Source of the DNA: Planctomycetaceae bacterium
GTDB lineage: Bacteria; Planctomycetota; Planctomycetia; Pirellulales; Thermoguttaceae
DNA length: 16,939 nt
Direction: 5' to 3'
Assembly (NCBI GenBank): GCA_009776995.1
Contig: WRMR01000030.1
Coordinates: forward strand, 1-16,939
In this document: positions 7,529-15,225 of the stretch, piece after piece
Layout of the letters: each line of letters begins with the position of its first letter
Position numbering within the stretch: position 1 is the first letter of the stretch
The notes under the pieces: generated by a model
Told to the model about the DNA's origin: nothing
Seen by the model: the letters and a program-made list of their open reading frames with translations, nothing else
Databases searched by the model: none
Position numbers and translations under genes: made by a program

Positions 7529-8070
7529 GGCAAATTTCTCCTAAACAAATAAGTTTTATGTGTGTATTATAAATCCAGCGGTGTTAACAATTGCCACGAA
7601 CGGGGCAGGCTGACACTTGGATAATAAATATTATAGAAGAAACCCGCCCTTGTGACAAGAAACTTTCCATTTCTCGCCCGGAAAACCTCAGATTATTATT
7701 TTATTCTTGACATTACGCAAAAAAATCGGAAAAAATTGAAAACATTTCGGCAATTTGTCCGTACTTTTCCGTATAATCCCGACATGTCAATCGAGCCAAA
7801 AAGATGATTGTGCATGTAACATTTGCCACCTTTCGAGGCATGGCGACTTTTTTTGCAAAATAACTTATCTCAAAAAGGTTGCATGATCTAAAAAATGTCT
7901 TACTATATCGTATGACAAATTTTAGCAACAGTTCACAAAGTAGGATTGTAACGCCGGGATGTAACATCGGGGTTCTACCGGGGGGGATAGCTGATATCGT
8001 GGCGGCTGCGTTCCAGGAAATCCCGGTCTGCCCGATTCCGGCACGAAATATTGGAAAACGGTCTCATCTG
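7529..8070. other. Divergent AT-rich intergenic region
   Basis: About 540 bases between the divergent hydrolase and diadenylate cyclase genes. It contains the minus-strand promoter at 7630-7658, long A/T tracts (7680-7760) and two copies of the 9-base palindrome ATGTAACAT (7814-7822 and 7959-7967). On the plus strand an isolated TATAAT (7772-7777) lacks a good -35. From 7879 the frame of the downstream cyclase is open, so a longer N-terminus is possible. I see no RNA gene or riboswitch that I can name. Confidence 0.5.
7630..7658 (-). promoter_or_regulatory. Sigma-70 promoter for the hydrolase-hisB-AlbA run
   Basis: On the minus strand TTGTCA (7658-7653), a 17-nt spacer and TATAAT (7635-7630): five of six and six of six matches to consensus. 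Start of transcription would fall near 7623, giving a leader of about 95 nt before ATG 7528. A second TATAAT (7571-7566) closer to the gene has no matching -35 box. Confidence 0.7.
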
Positions 8071-9009
8071 ATGGACCCACTCAAATTTACAGATCATTTT
8101 AAGGCGATCATTGACCATGCGTTACATCTCTCCGGAGAATTGGACGCCGCAGGCATCCTGATTCTTGTGGAAGGCGAGGTGGACTGGCCGCGATTGCGCA
8201 GACTCGTTGGCGAAACCAGGGTTTTGGTTATCGCCACCAAGTCGGTATTTCTTGATGGGGCCAACGAATTTGCGTTTATTCCCATCCACGTCAAAACGGG
8301 CGAAGACGAGGCGGTGTATTCCGTGCTGACCCAGGCGATTTTGCGCGCCGTGGCCGACGATGCACTGTCGCCCGGCTCACGAATCATCGCCGTTTACAGC
8401 GGTTTCGACCCGATGCACTACGATTCGGTCAGCGTTATCAATCTGGGCGAGCATCTTGACAGGTTGTCGGGGCGCGATTTACGACAACTTGAATCGAAAG
8501 TGCCGCTCAAAACGCTCAAAATTGTCGTTGACCTGGCTGTTGAAATTGGCCGTGAGGGCCGAGAAGGCAAGTCTGTCGGCACACTGTTCGTCATCGGCGA
8601 CACACGCAATGTCCTCATGCAGAGCAAACCGGCGGGCTTCGACCCGATGCGTGGCTACCAGCGGAAAGAGCGGAATCTCAACGACGCCCGCACGCGCGAG
8701 GGCATTAAGGAAATCGCCCAACTTGACGGGGCGTTTGTCGTTTCGTCGGACGGAACCTGTGAGGCCGCTTGCCGTTACCTCGATACCACGACGGCCACGA
8801 TCACACTTTCCAAGGGGCTTGGAGCGCGGCATTGGGCAGGTGCCGCCATCAGCCGCATGACCAATGCACTGGCCATTGTGGTCAGTCAATCGACCGGAAC
8901 TGTCCGAATTTTCCAAAACGGCGAAGTCGTACTTCGCATCGAATCACGTCACCGCCGCCCGATGGTCTGGCGCGATTTCGATTACGAACCGCCATCGGTA
9001 GCGGATTAA
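8071..9009 (+). CDS. DacZ-like diadenylate cyclase (DisA_N domain, c-di-AMP synthase)
   Basis: Probably condenses two ATP into the second messenger c-di-AMP. With the start at ATG 8071 the product has 312 aa. The N-terminal half (about 1-125) has the alternating hydrophobic strands of the pyruvate-kinase-C-like domain found in archaeal-type DacZ. The C-terminal half is a DAC domain: REGKSVGTLFVIGD (163-176), the ATP-binding LDGAFVVSSDG (218-228) and the second motif LGARHWAG (250-257), then AIVVSQSTGTVRIFQNGE. Canonical DisA/CdaA enzymes have RHR at the second motif; here it is RHW and the next residues are AG rather than AA. The frame is open upstream to TTG 7879, with an ATG at 7912, which would add up to 64 residues unlike the family. 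I prefer 8071 because homologues begin near here, but no start has a clear SD. The secreted hydrolase gene follows after 48 bp. Confidence 0.85.
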   Translation: MDPLKFTDHFKAIIDHALHLSGELDAAGILILVEGEVDWPRLRRLVGETRVLVIATKSVFLDGANEFAFIPIHVKTGEDEAVYSVLTQAILRAVADDALSPGSRIIAVYSGFDPMHYDSVSVINLGEHLDRLSGRDLRQLESKVPLKTLKIVVDLAVEIGREGREGKSVGTLFVIGDTRNVLMQSKPAGFDPMRGYQRKERNLNDARTREGIKEIAQLDGAFVVSSDGTCEAACRYLDTTTATITLSKGLGARHWAGAAISRMTNALAIVVSQSTGTVRIFQNGEVVLRIESRHRRPMVWRDFDYEPPSVAD

Positions 9010-9057
9010 AATGCCGTCGCATGGCGGCGCAACTCACTCTTTTTCTGGAATCTTATC

Positions 9058-10248
9058 ATGATTGATCCACGACACAAATTTCTGACACCGGCTTGTGCGT
9101 CACTGTTGGTTTTAGCATTACTGGCCGCCTGTCCCATGATGGCGTCGGCGCAGGCACCGCCCATTGATCCGGGGATTGACGCCGCGCTGAAGTTGCATAT
9201 TGAAAACAGAGACGAAATTTCCGGTGTGGTTGCAGTCGTTGCCCGAAAGGACGGCAATATCCTTAGCCAAAACGTACTCGGCTACGCGGACATTGATGCT
9301 GGTCGCGAAATGCGGCCGGACAGCCTTTTCTGGATTGCTTCGATGACCAAACCTTTGACTGCGGCGGCGGTTATGATACTCGTCGATGAGGGCAAAGTTT
9401 CGCTTGATGATCCAGTGACGAAATTCATTCCTGCGTTGAAAAACCTGAAGGTCATCGAATCGCAGGAAGACGGGCGGATCGTGTTGGTGCCTCCGGTGCG
9501 CGAGGTGACCATCCGCCATTTGCTCAGTCACACGGCAGGATTCGCGTTTTTGTCAGAAATTCAGGGGTTCGGGCTGGACGTGATTCCGATGGAATATGCG
9601 GCTCTGCCCTCCGTGACCGGACCGTTGCAGTTTCAGCCGGGCGACAACTCCCTGTACTCGAATCAGGGCATCAACATTGCCGGGCACGTCATCGAAATCG
9701 CAAGCGGCATGTCTTACGCCGATTTCCTGCAACAGCGCATCTTCGACCCCCTCGGCATGACCGACTCCACGTTCTGGCCCAATGAACAGCAACTTGATCG
9801 TCTTGCCAAATCCTATCGTCACAACGCTTTACAGAAAAAACTCGAAGAAGTGCCGGTCAATTACCTGAATTACCCGCTGGATGATCGGGTACGGCGTCAC
9901 GCCGAACCGGGAGGAGGGCTCTTTTCAACTGCGGCGGATTGTACGAAATTCTGTCTCATGCTGGCAAACGATGGGGAATGGGAAGGGCAAAGAATTCTCA
10001 CAAAAGAAGCGGTTGTCGAACTGAAAAAAGACCAGACGGGCGAACTCAAACGCAATTACGGCTTGTGCTTTGACCGAAGCGACAATCATTTCGGTCACGG
10101 TGGGGCTTACGGGACGCGAATGGCCGTCGATACGCGGCGAAATATCGTTTCAGTATTTCTGGTGCAGTGTGCCGGCAGTCCAAAATCGGGAAGTGCGATG
10201 AACGATTTTAACAAAGCTGTCGATAAATTACTTGAGCATAACCCGTAA
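9058..10248 (+). CDS. Secreted beta-lactamase-family serine hydrolase (class C / PBP-like)
   Basis: A 396-aa exported enzyme of the beta-lactamase/transpeptidase-like fold (Pfam Beta-lactamase, PF00144), a family that includes class C beta-lactamases, D-aminopeptidases and EstB-type esterases. Catalytic motifs are present: SMTK (95-98; Ser nucleophile and Lys), YSN (200-202) and HGG (347-349) replacing KTG, as in esterase/peptidase members. Conserved flanks are HLLSHTAGF (154-162), FQPGDNSLYSN and DPLGMTDSTFW. The signal peptide has LAAC with Cys25, a possible lipobox, but ASAQ at 29-32 also allows signal peptidase I cleavage, so it is either a lipoprotein or periplasmic. It starts 48 bp after the diadenylate cyclase and is probably co-transcribed with it; a terminator follows. 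Substrate cannot be predicted, and calling it an antibiotic resistance gene would be unjustified. Confidence 0.9.
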   Translation: MIDPRHKFLTPACASLLVLALLAACPMMASAQAPPIDPGIDAALKLHIENRDEISGVVAVVARKDGNILSQNVLGYADIDAGREMRPDSLFWIASMTKPLTAAAVMILVDEGKVSLDDPVTKFIPALKNLKVIESQEDGRIVLVPPVREVTIRHLLSHTAGFAFLSEIQGFGLDVIPMEYAALPSVTGPLQFQPGDNSLYSNQGINIAGHVIEIASGMSYADFLQQRIFDPLGMTDSTFWPNEQQLDRLAKSYRHNALQKKLEEVPVNYLNYPLDDRVRRHAEPGGGLFSTAADCTKFCLMLANDGEWEGQRILTKEAVVELKKDQTGELKRNYGLCFDRSDNHFGHGGAYGTRMAVDTRRNIVSVFLVQCAGSPKSGSAMNDFNKAVDKLLEHNP

Positions 10249-10271
10249 GGTGTGGCTGGCTTTCACACAAT

Positions 10272-10300
10272 AGCACAGAATTTGCTTCTGTGTCTTTTCA
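10272..10300 (+). terminator. Probable rho-independent terminator after the serine hydrolase
   Basis: Stem cacagaa (10274-10280) with ttctgtg (10286-10292), loop of 5 nt, followed by TCTTTTC. It lies 25 bp after the stop codon. The short T-run makes it moderate in strength. Confidence 0.5.
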
Positions 10301-10373
10301 ATTCAAGCATCGTTATACCTTGTTGTTGGAGTAGCAATCACGCATCTTTCAAATGAATTGAGACAATTTTTAA

Positions 10374-10436
10374 TTAGGCTTGTTCGGAAACCCCGCTTTG
10401 CGATTTGGCCAAACCACTGTTTCCGAACAAGTCTAA
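10374..10436. repeat. 63-bp palindromic element, possible MITE or collapsed transposon ends
   Basis: Left arm TTAGGCTTGTTCGGAAAC (10374-10391) is the inverted copy of right arm GTTTCCGAACAAGTCTAA (10419-10436), 17 of 18 positions matching, around a 27-nt centre that itself holds the palindrome TTTGGCCAAA. The outer bases give TA on both sides, compatible with a TA or TAA target duplication. The right edge coincides with the point where recognisable transposase homology begins. It has no coding capacity of its own, so any movement would need a transposase supplied from elsewhere. Confidence 0.6.
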
Positions 10437-11055
10437 TAAAGGACGTGAGTATCGTCCCAAAGGCAATCCGCTCGCAACGAATATGCATGACTTTCCCGAT
10501 GTGCAACTTGGCAAGGCGATTCCGTATGGTGTTTATGACATCGCGAAAAATGAAGGTTGGGTGAACATTGGCATCAACCATGACACAGCGAAGTTTGCGG
10601 TGAACAGCATTCGTCGTTGGTGGATGGAGATGGGCAAACATCGCTTTCCTCAAGCAACGCGATTGTTGATTACGGCGGATGCAGGCGGCAGCAATGGTCA
10701 TCGGTCACGGTTGTGGAAAGTGGCGTTGCGGGAACTGGCGAATGATTTGCAGTTGGACATTACGGTTTGTCATTTTCCGCCGGGCACGAGCAAGTGGAAT
10801 AAAATTGAGCATCGGTTGTTTTCGTTCATCAGCCAAAACTGGCGAGGCAAGCCGCTGCTTGATTTGACGACGGTAGTGAACTTGATCAGCCACACAACGA
10901 CAAGCAAAGGATTGACAGTACGTTGTGCGATTGATGACAACAAATACGAAAAAAGAATCAAAGTCAGCGATGCCGAGCTCAATGCCGGCGGCGTCAAAAA
11001 ACACGACTTCCACGGCGACTGGAACTATACCATCGAAAAACAAAAAATTGGGTAA
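10434..11055 (+). pseudogene. ISAzo13-family transposase, C-terminal fragment
   Basis: About 207 residues match the C-terminal half of ISAzo13 ('Rhodopirellula transposase', DDE_Tnp_ISAZ013). Recognisable parts are NKGREYRPKGNP, GKAIPYGVYDIAKNEGWVNI, HDTAKFAVNSIRRWW, ITADAGGSNGHR (second catalytic Asp), CHFPPGTSKWNKIEHRLF (catalytic Glu region), TTTSKGLTVR and the terminal HDFHGDWNYTI. Full proteins are about 400 aa or more; the N-terminal half with the first catalytic Asp is missing, so it should be inactive. The frame reads into the palindrome upstream, which supplies only an accidental TTG start at 10405. No terminal inverted repeat of the IS itself was identified. It lies in convergent orientation 33 bp from the esterase stop. 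Confidence 0.88.
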
Positions 11056-11088
11056 GCTATTTATGAGCGCATCCTGTACTATCCTCTC

Positions 11089-13458
11089 TCAGAACGTGAT
11101 TTTTAACCAGAACGGATGCTGCCGGTCGTGACGGGTACGAACATCTTCGAGTAAATCGACGAGTTTGCCTTCGAACAAGCCTGTCGCAGAAGTCCGGCGG
11201 CCGTTGAGTTGCACTTCGACACGTTCGTCGAAATCGACCAACTCCGGTGAGAGCCAAATCGTTGTTTGTGCCGCAATCGAGTCCAACCGGACCCGGTTTC
11301 GTGTGATGTTTGCCTCAATCTGTGGTTTGGTGATGGGGGACGGTCCACCGCTGTCGGGCCAGTCGGTTGGGTTAATCATCCTTGACGCGGGAAATTGGTG
11401 ACATTCGACCCACCAGAAAAAATTGTCCCAGGGACGCAAGGAGTTGACCTCGAAATTTTTGTTCGGAAATTCCCGACGTTGTCGTCCCATCCAGTCGAAC
11501 AGGTGCAAAATTTCATCCGAAAAGCCTTCACGTCCGCGGCCAATATAAAAGATTACCGTGCATTGGTAGTTTTCAGCGTTTCCCGCCATCAGATATTTGT
11601 TGAAGTTGAAGTAGTTGGTAGTGCGGTTGACCGAACCATCGAGTTCACCGTTGACAAAATACAACGGGACGTACCGTGCATTGAGTGGATAATACCGCGT
11701 ATATTTCCGCCCCGACGCGACAATCGGCATGACACCCGCCCACAGGTCGGGGTGTGCAATCCCAATGTCCCACGCCGCATCGCCGCCAGTCGAATGTCCC
11801 GTCAGAAACACACGGTCCACATCAACAGAAAAATGCCGCAGGACATCGTAGTACGAATACAGCACCGCTCCGTGCGCGGCGGCGGAATAATCATAGCCGC
11901 TCGAACCATTGACGTTCCAGTGCGGCGCCATGACGATACAGCCGTGGCGTGTGGCATGTCCGATCCTCTGCTCGTTTCGCCAATCCCCCGCCCACCAGTC
12001 GATTTGTTGCTCGGGCGTCTTTTCACCGTGCAGGGTGATGATGAGCGGGTATTTCCGGTTCGGGTCATACTCCGGCGGCAATTGAATGCCATAGCGAAAC
12101 GGTGGCAAATTGCCAAAAGCGGGCGTTTCAAGCTGATAATACCCCGGCTGATCGGTGGCTGGACGTAGCGAAACGGGATAAACCGGTTTCATCATCGGCA
12201 AAATTTTCGCGATGATCTCCAGTGTCCCGGCTTCTTCCGATTCGATTTTTCGCAGTGCCGCATCCCGTTCGGTTGACGTGTCGCTGACAAGATAACTGCG
12301 CACGTTGTCCCGCGTTTTGTACATCGAAACGGCCATTGGCAGTGATGTGATAGCCTCGTTTTCGCCGACAAGCCAGCCACTGATCGCCAGTGCGAGTTTC
12401 TCATCTGCCGGCATCACATCGTCTTCGAGCATCAATTGCAACGGAGAAAAACGGATGATCGTGTTTTGTGTCAGCTCGGCACGGATTTCGTCCAGGATTG
12501 ACGAGATTGCGTCCCGCAGTTGTTCCTCTTCGACCAATTCGACGTAACCGTAAAGTGTTTCCAGCAACCGTGTGCGCCATTGTTCGTATTTCGAATCTTC
12601 CTCGATCATGTTGCGCACGGCCTGCAAGGTTTCGACGGACGCGTGTTCCGTGGGAAATTCGGCCAAAAACGGCTTGCAAAATTCGTACTGTCCCGACTTG
12701 CGCCGCAGCACCAGCTCCTGCCGGAGCTGCTCGGCTTCCAGTTGACCCAGGTTTCGCTGGAGCGGTTGCAGGTCTTGTGTGACGCGTTCATCCGAACCGA
12801 ATTCTTTCAAAATGGCCGCCAATTCGGCACGGGCTTCACTGTAACGCTCACTTTGAATGTAAAACCGGACGATGCGTTTGCGGCCTTCCAGGTTTTTCGG
12901 GTTGATCTGCTTCATCAAAATCTTCGTGATCATGTCTCGCGGAAGACTGCTTGTTGCGATGCGCAAATCCCAAACCATTCCCCGGCTCGCCACAACAACA
13001 TAGTGCGGGTTGATTTCCGTGATTGTTTGCTCAACCGGAATTTGGCCGTTGAGAATGACAAGACGCCGCCCGAACTCGTCGAACGGCTCGTATTCGGAGA
13101 ACGCTTGGAAAGGGAGAAGTTGCTTTTGGTCCTTACCGGTTTCCGATGCTGTCCGTCGAATGCGAAAGCGTTCCAGCGTTTCTTCCGTGTCCGTCGTATT
13201 GATTTGTTCCCCCGTGGTGCGATACCTTGAGACAAAAATCCGTCGCAAACCGTCATTAATGACAATGATGGGACGCGAACGGGTTGTCGCTGTCTCGGCA
13301 TCGTCGGCCGATTCATCCACCTGTGCAAGAAAGGCGTGCTGGCCGCGAATGACTCTGCCGTCTTTCATCACAATCTGAGCCTGGCAGGTTCGCTCCGCGC
13401 AGAAAAAGATTGCACACAGCGTCAACGGCAAAGCAAACGGGCGAAATAATACGAACAT
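11089..13458 (-). CDS. Large secreted alpha/beta hydrolase (peptidase S9 / esterase-like)
   Basis: A 789-aa protein with a signal peptide (about 1-28, ending CQAQ) and a long N-terminal part. That part begins IVMKDGRVIRGQ and continues as a mostly helical, charged region to about residue 430, with no domain that I recognise. The catalytic domain (about 450-665) has LPPEYDPNRKYPLII (460-474), the oxyanion HG (477-478), nucleophile elbow GHSTGG (Ser556), GELDG (candidate acid Asp607) and EILHLFDW (His652). This is the layout of planctomycete carboxylesterase/prolyl-oligopeptidase-like proteins. The tail (about 670-789) looks like beta structure and ends HPFWLKITF. ATG 13458 is preferred over TTG 13485 because it gives a clean signal peptide; there is no SD. 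It is transcribed alone from the promoter at 13514-13542. Substrate unknown; a polysaccharide ester or peptide is plausible. Confidence 0.85.
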   Translation of the reverse strand: MFVLFRPFALPLTLCAIFFCAERTCQAQIVMKDGRVIRGQHAFLAQVDESADDAETATTRSRPIIVINDGLRRIFVSRYRTTGEQINTTDTEETLERFRIRRTASETGKDQKQLLPFQAFSEYEPFDEFGRRLVILNGQIPVEQTITEINPHYVVVASRGMVWDLRIATSSLPRDMITKILMKQINPKNLEGRKRIVRFYIQSERYSEARAELAAILKEFGSDERVTQDLQPLQRNLGQLEAEQLRQELVLRRKSGQYEFCKPFLAEFPTEHASVETLQAVRNMIEEDSKYEQWRTRLLETLYGYVELVEEEQLRDAISSILDEIRAELTQNTIIRFSPLQLMLEDDVMPADEKLALAISGWLVGENEAITSLPMAVSMYKTRDNVRSYLVSDTSTERDAALRKIESEEAGTLEIIAKILPMMKPVYPVSLRPATDQPGYYQLETPAFGNLPPFRYGIQLPPEYDPNRKYPLIITLHGEKTPEQQIDWWAGDWRNEQRIGHATRHGCIVMAPHWNVNGSSGYDYSAAAHGAVLYSYYDVLRHFSVDVDRVFLTGHSTGGDAAWDIGIAHPDLWAGVMPIVASGRKYTRYYPLNARYVPLYFVNGELDGSVNRTTNYFNFNKYLMAGNAENYQCTVIFYIGRGREGFSDEILHLFDWMGRQRREFPNKNFEVNSLRPWDNFFWWVECHQFPASRMINPTDWPDSGGPSPITKPQIEANITRNRVRLDSIAAQTTIWLSPELVDFDERVEVQLNGRRTSATGLFEGKLVDLLEDVRTRHDRQHPFWLKITF

Positions 13459-13463
13459 GGGAT

Positions 13464-13492
13464 ATTGTAACAAAAACCGAGTCAATGTGCAA
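13464..13492 (-). promoter_or_regulatory. Second candidate promoter for the esterase, possibly leaderless
   Basis: Minus strand TTGCAC (13492-13487), 17-nt spacer, TACAAT (13469-13464). The -10 box ends 6 nt before ATG 13458, so initiation at normal distance would start on or next to the start codon. The -35 box is weak (three of six). It probably ranks below the promoter at 13514-13542. Confidence 0.3.
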
Positions 13493-13513
13493 AAAAATCA
13501 ACCCAATGTTACA

Positions 13514-13542
13514 AGTATAGTATCTGTCAGGGGAAATGGCAA
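13514..13542 (-). promoter_or_regulatory. Sigma-70 promoter of the esterase gene
   Basis: Minus strand TTGCCA (13542-13537), exactly 17 nt, TATACT (13519-13514): five of six matches in each box. Predicted start near 13507 gives a leader of about 50 nt without an SD. The -35 box is overlapped by a perfect inverted repeat (13539-13558). Confidence 0.65.
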
Positions 13543-13558
13543 TTCATTTTTGAATTGC
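13539..13558. repeat. Perfect inverted repeat overlapping the esterase -35 box (putative operator)
   Basis: gcaattca (13539-13546), tttt, tgaattgc (13551-13558): 8-bp arms and a 4-bp centre. One arm shares bases with the -35 element TTGCCA. It is not followed by a T-run on the minus strand, so it fits a dimeric regulator site better than a terminator. Confidence 0.45.
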
Positions 13559-13590
13559 GGCCATTGTCATCCTGTCACCCCCGTCCCAAT

Positions 13591-13620
13591 GAAAAAATGC
13601 GGCTTTCAAATGACAGCCGG
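13591..13620 (-). terminator. Possible terminator of the membrane-protein gene
   Basis: Minus strand CGGCT (13619-13615), 10-nt loop, AGCCG (13604-13600), then CATTTTTTC. The stem is only 5 bp, but a six-T run follows it and it lies immediately after the stop codon at 13624. Confidence 0.45.
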
Positions 13621-13623
13621 GAA

Positions 13624-15126
13624 CTACCTTTGTGGCAGCATTTCACGGGCGAATTGGATGAAGCGATCCATGATTTCCTCCTGTTCCACCGGGTCTCCGC
13701 AGGGCAGGGGAAAGGAACCTTCGGCGGTGATCAGCACGACCTGGTACGGCTGTTTCCAGCCGGGGTTCTTTGCAAATCGCGGTCGGCCCGTCAGCAGGCG
13801 GTTCGTTTTTCGCGTGGCGGGAATCACGCGAAAGAAAAAATTGAATTTTTTCGCCGATTCACGAGTATGATTTCGGTCGTTTCGCCAGGAAAAAAGAGCC
13901 TCGCAACGATGATGCGGCAAAATATTTTTCATCTCCACGGTCCAGCGTCGCCAAAACGGCCAACGCACCATCCGGCTGAACATGATAGACATCAACAGCA
14001 GAACCAGCCAAATCACAATGGTAATTGTCACGGCCCCGAATTTTTGCTCCCCGCCCTGGCTTGCGCCGAAATACCATTGCATTGCGTCAACCACCGGTTC
14101 GCGCATTTCTTCCGGCAATCGGGGAAAAACGCTTTGTTCCAAATGCGGGGCGAGATATCGCTCAAAACACCGCTCGATTTGTTCCCAGCGATAAATCTGC
14201 ATTGCCAGATAAACACTGCCGCCGATCACGAGAGTCAACAAGCCGGCGTAAAAGAGCAAAATCGACAGCACGGCCATTCCTGCGGAAAAAACTCCGCCTG
14301 ACGTTGACACGAGTTTCAGCGTCCCCTGAGTCAGATCGGCACTGACCTCTTCCTCAATTTTGACCATCGAACAACGCCGGAGTGCGTAACTTTTGTTCCG
14401 CGTCCGTTTCTTTTTCGCGGCAGGTTCGCCTTTGGCAACCGACTCGTCCCCGCGACGGATGGGCGTCTCGCCGCGATCAAAAGCATAGCGTTTCGCCGAG
14501 TCGAACCTGGTGGCGTCGCGTTTCTGTTCGCGTTCCTGCGGTTTGACGATGGTGTTTCGTGTGACGTTTTGCGAACTGAGAGACGCTTCGGTCCGGTCAA
14601 ACAGGGTCTTGTCATAAGGAACTTCGGCCAGAAAATCGTCAACGGCTTTTTGCAGGGCAAGCATTTTTTCCTTGCCCGGATGCATACAAATCACACCCCG
14701 CGTTTTCCGCAGCAGAAAGGGAAATCGCGTTTCGTAATGAAACTCCCAGGAAAGACTATTGTCAATGAGCCGAAAACTTCGGAAATTGGGGGAAATGGCA
14801 TGAATCCAGGTCACAGGCGGCGGAACGTCGGCGCGGTTGTAAATGCGCTGCTTGTGCCATTGCGCGAAAACGAGATCGCGACGGTAAATCACATGGAGCG
14901 TCGCGGCGTCGTAGCGAAGGATGACGCGATTCCTGAAGAAGCAGTAAAACCAGAACATGCCGAAGCAGAGGAGAAAAAAAGCAAGCGGTCCGAAGATCAC
15001 GCTGAACACCAGGAAAAGGAACACCGACACGATGATGAGGGGGAACAGCATCTCTTGCCGGAAATTTCGCTTCAGTTCAATGACCAGTTGATCCGGCTGA
15101 CGCCGACAGGAAATGAGGCTGTACAT
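13624..15126 (-). CDS. Four-helix membrane protein of unknown function
   Basis: A 500-aa protein I do not recognise. Hydrophobic segments lie at about 26-44, 46-64, 281-310 and 366-386. Between the first and second pairs is a soluble region (65-280) with a PH-like or DUF3592-like feel (strands such as RVILRYDAATLHVIYRR and SLSWEFHYETRFPFLL), though no family can be claimed. It then has a very basic, probably disordered stretch (197-246, including AKKKRTRNK). The C-terminal 110 residues are again soluble and basic, with a tail QVVLITAEGSFPLPCGDP that resembles the N-terminal strand pattern. Start ATG 15126; only a weak AGGAA is visible upstream. It lies 99 bp downstream of the DUF488 partner, so it could be the third gene of that transcript, and it ends with its own weak terminator. 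Confidence 0.7.
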   Translation of the reverse strand: MYSLISCRRQPDQLVIELKRNFRQEMLFPLIIVSVFLFLVFSVIFGPLAFFLLCFGMFWFYCFFRNRVILRYDAATLHVIYRRDLVFAQWHKQRIYNRADVPPPVTWIHAISPNFRSFRLIDNSLSWEFHYETRFPFLLRKTRGVICMHPGKEKMLALQKAVDDFLAEVPYDKTLFDRTEASLSSQNVTRNTIVKPQEREQKRDATRFDSAKRYAFDRGETPIRRGDESVAKGEPAAKKKRTRNKSYALRRCSMVKIEEEVSADLTQGTLKLVSTSGGVFSAGMAVLSILLFYAGLLTLVIGGSVYLAMQIYRWEQIERCFERYLAPHLEQSVFPRLPEEMREPVVDAMQWYFGASQGGEQKFGAVTITIVIWLVLLLMSIMFSRMVRWPFWRRWTVEMKNILPHHRCEALFSWRNDRNHTRESAKKFNFFFRVIPATRKTNRLLTGRPRFAKNPGWKQPYQVVLITAEGSFPLPCGDPVEQEEIMDRFIQFAREMLPQR

Positions 15127-15225
15127 GGGACAAGGTTCCTGGTGCGGGCCGCACTCGCGGGATTCGGGAAAGCGTCGGAGTTTCGTGTCGGGTGTGGGGG
15201 GAATCGCAATGGGTTTACCTGCGTA

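Noticed and set aside
9010..9057. GCCG/CGGC hairpin followed by TTTTT between the cyclase and serine hydrolase genes
   Set aside because: The stem is only about 4 bp and the T-run is separated from it; not convincing as a terminator.
9058..10248. Antibiotic resistance beta-lactamase
   Set aside because: The third motif is HGG rather than KTG and the family is broad (esterases, peptidases); no evidence for beta-lactam hydrolysis.
10321..10373. Weak resemblance of NELRQFL, left of the palindrome, to the KKELxGNF stretch of ISAzo13 transposases
   Set aside because: Only a few residues agree and the preceding residues do not match, so I cannot claim that the N-terminal half of the transposase continues there.
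11457..11470. Second occurrence of TGTTCGGAAA, the core of the palindrome arm
   Set aside because: It is inside the esterase coding sequence, without a partner arm or flanking TA pair; coincidence.
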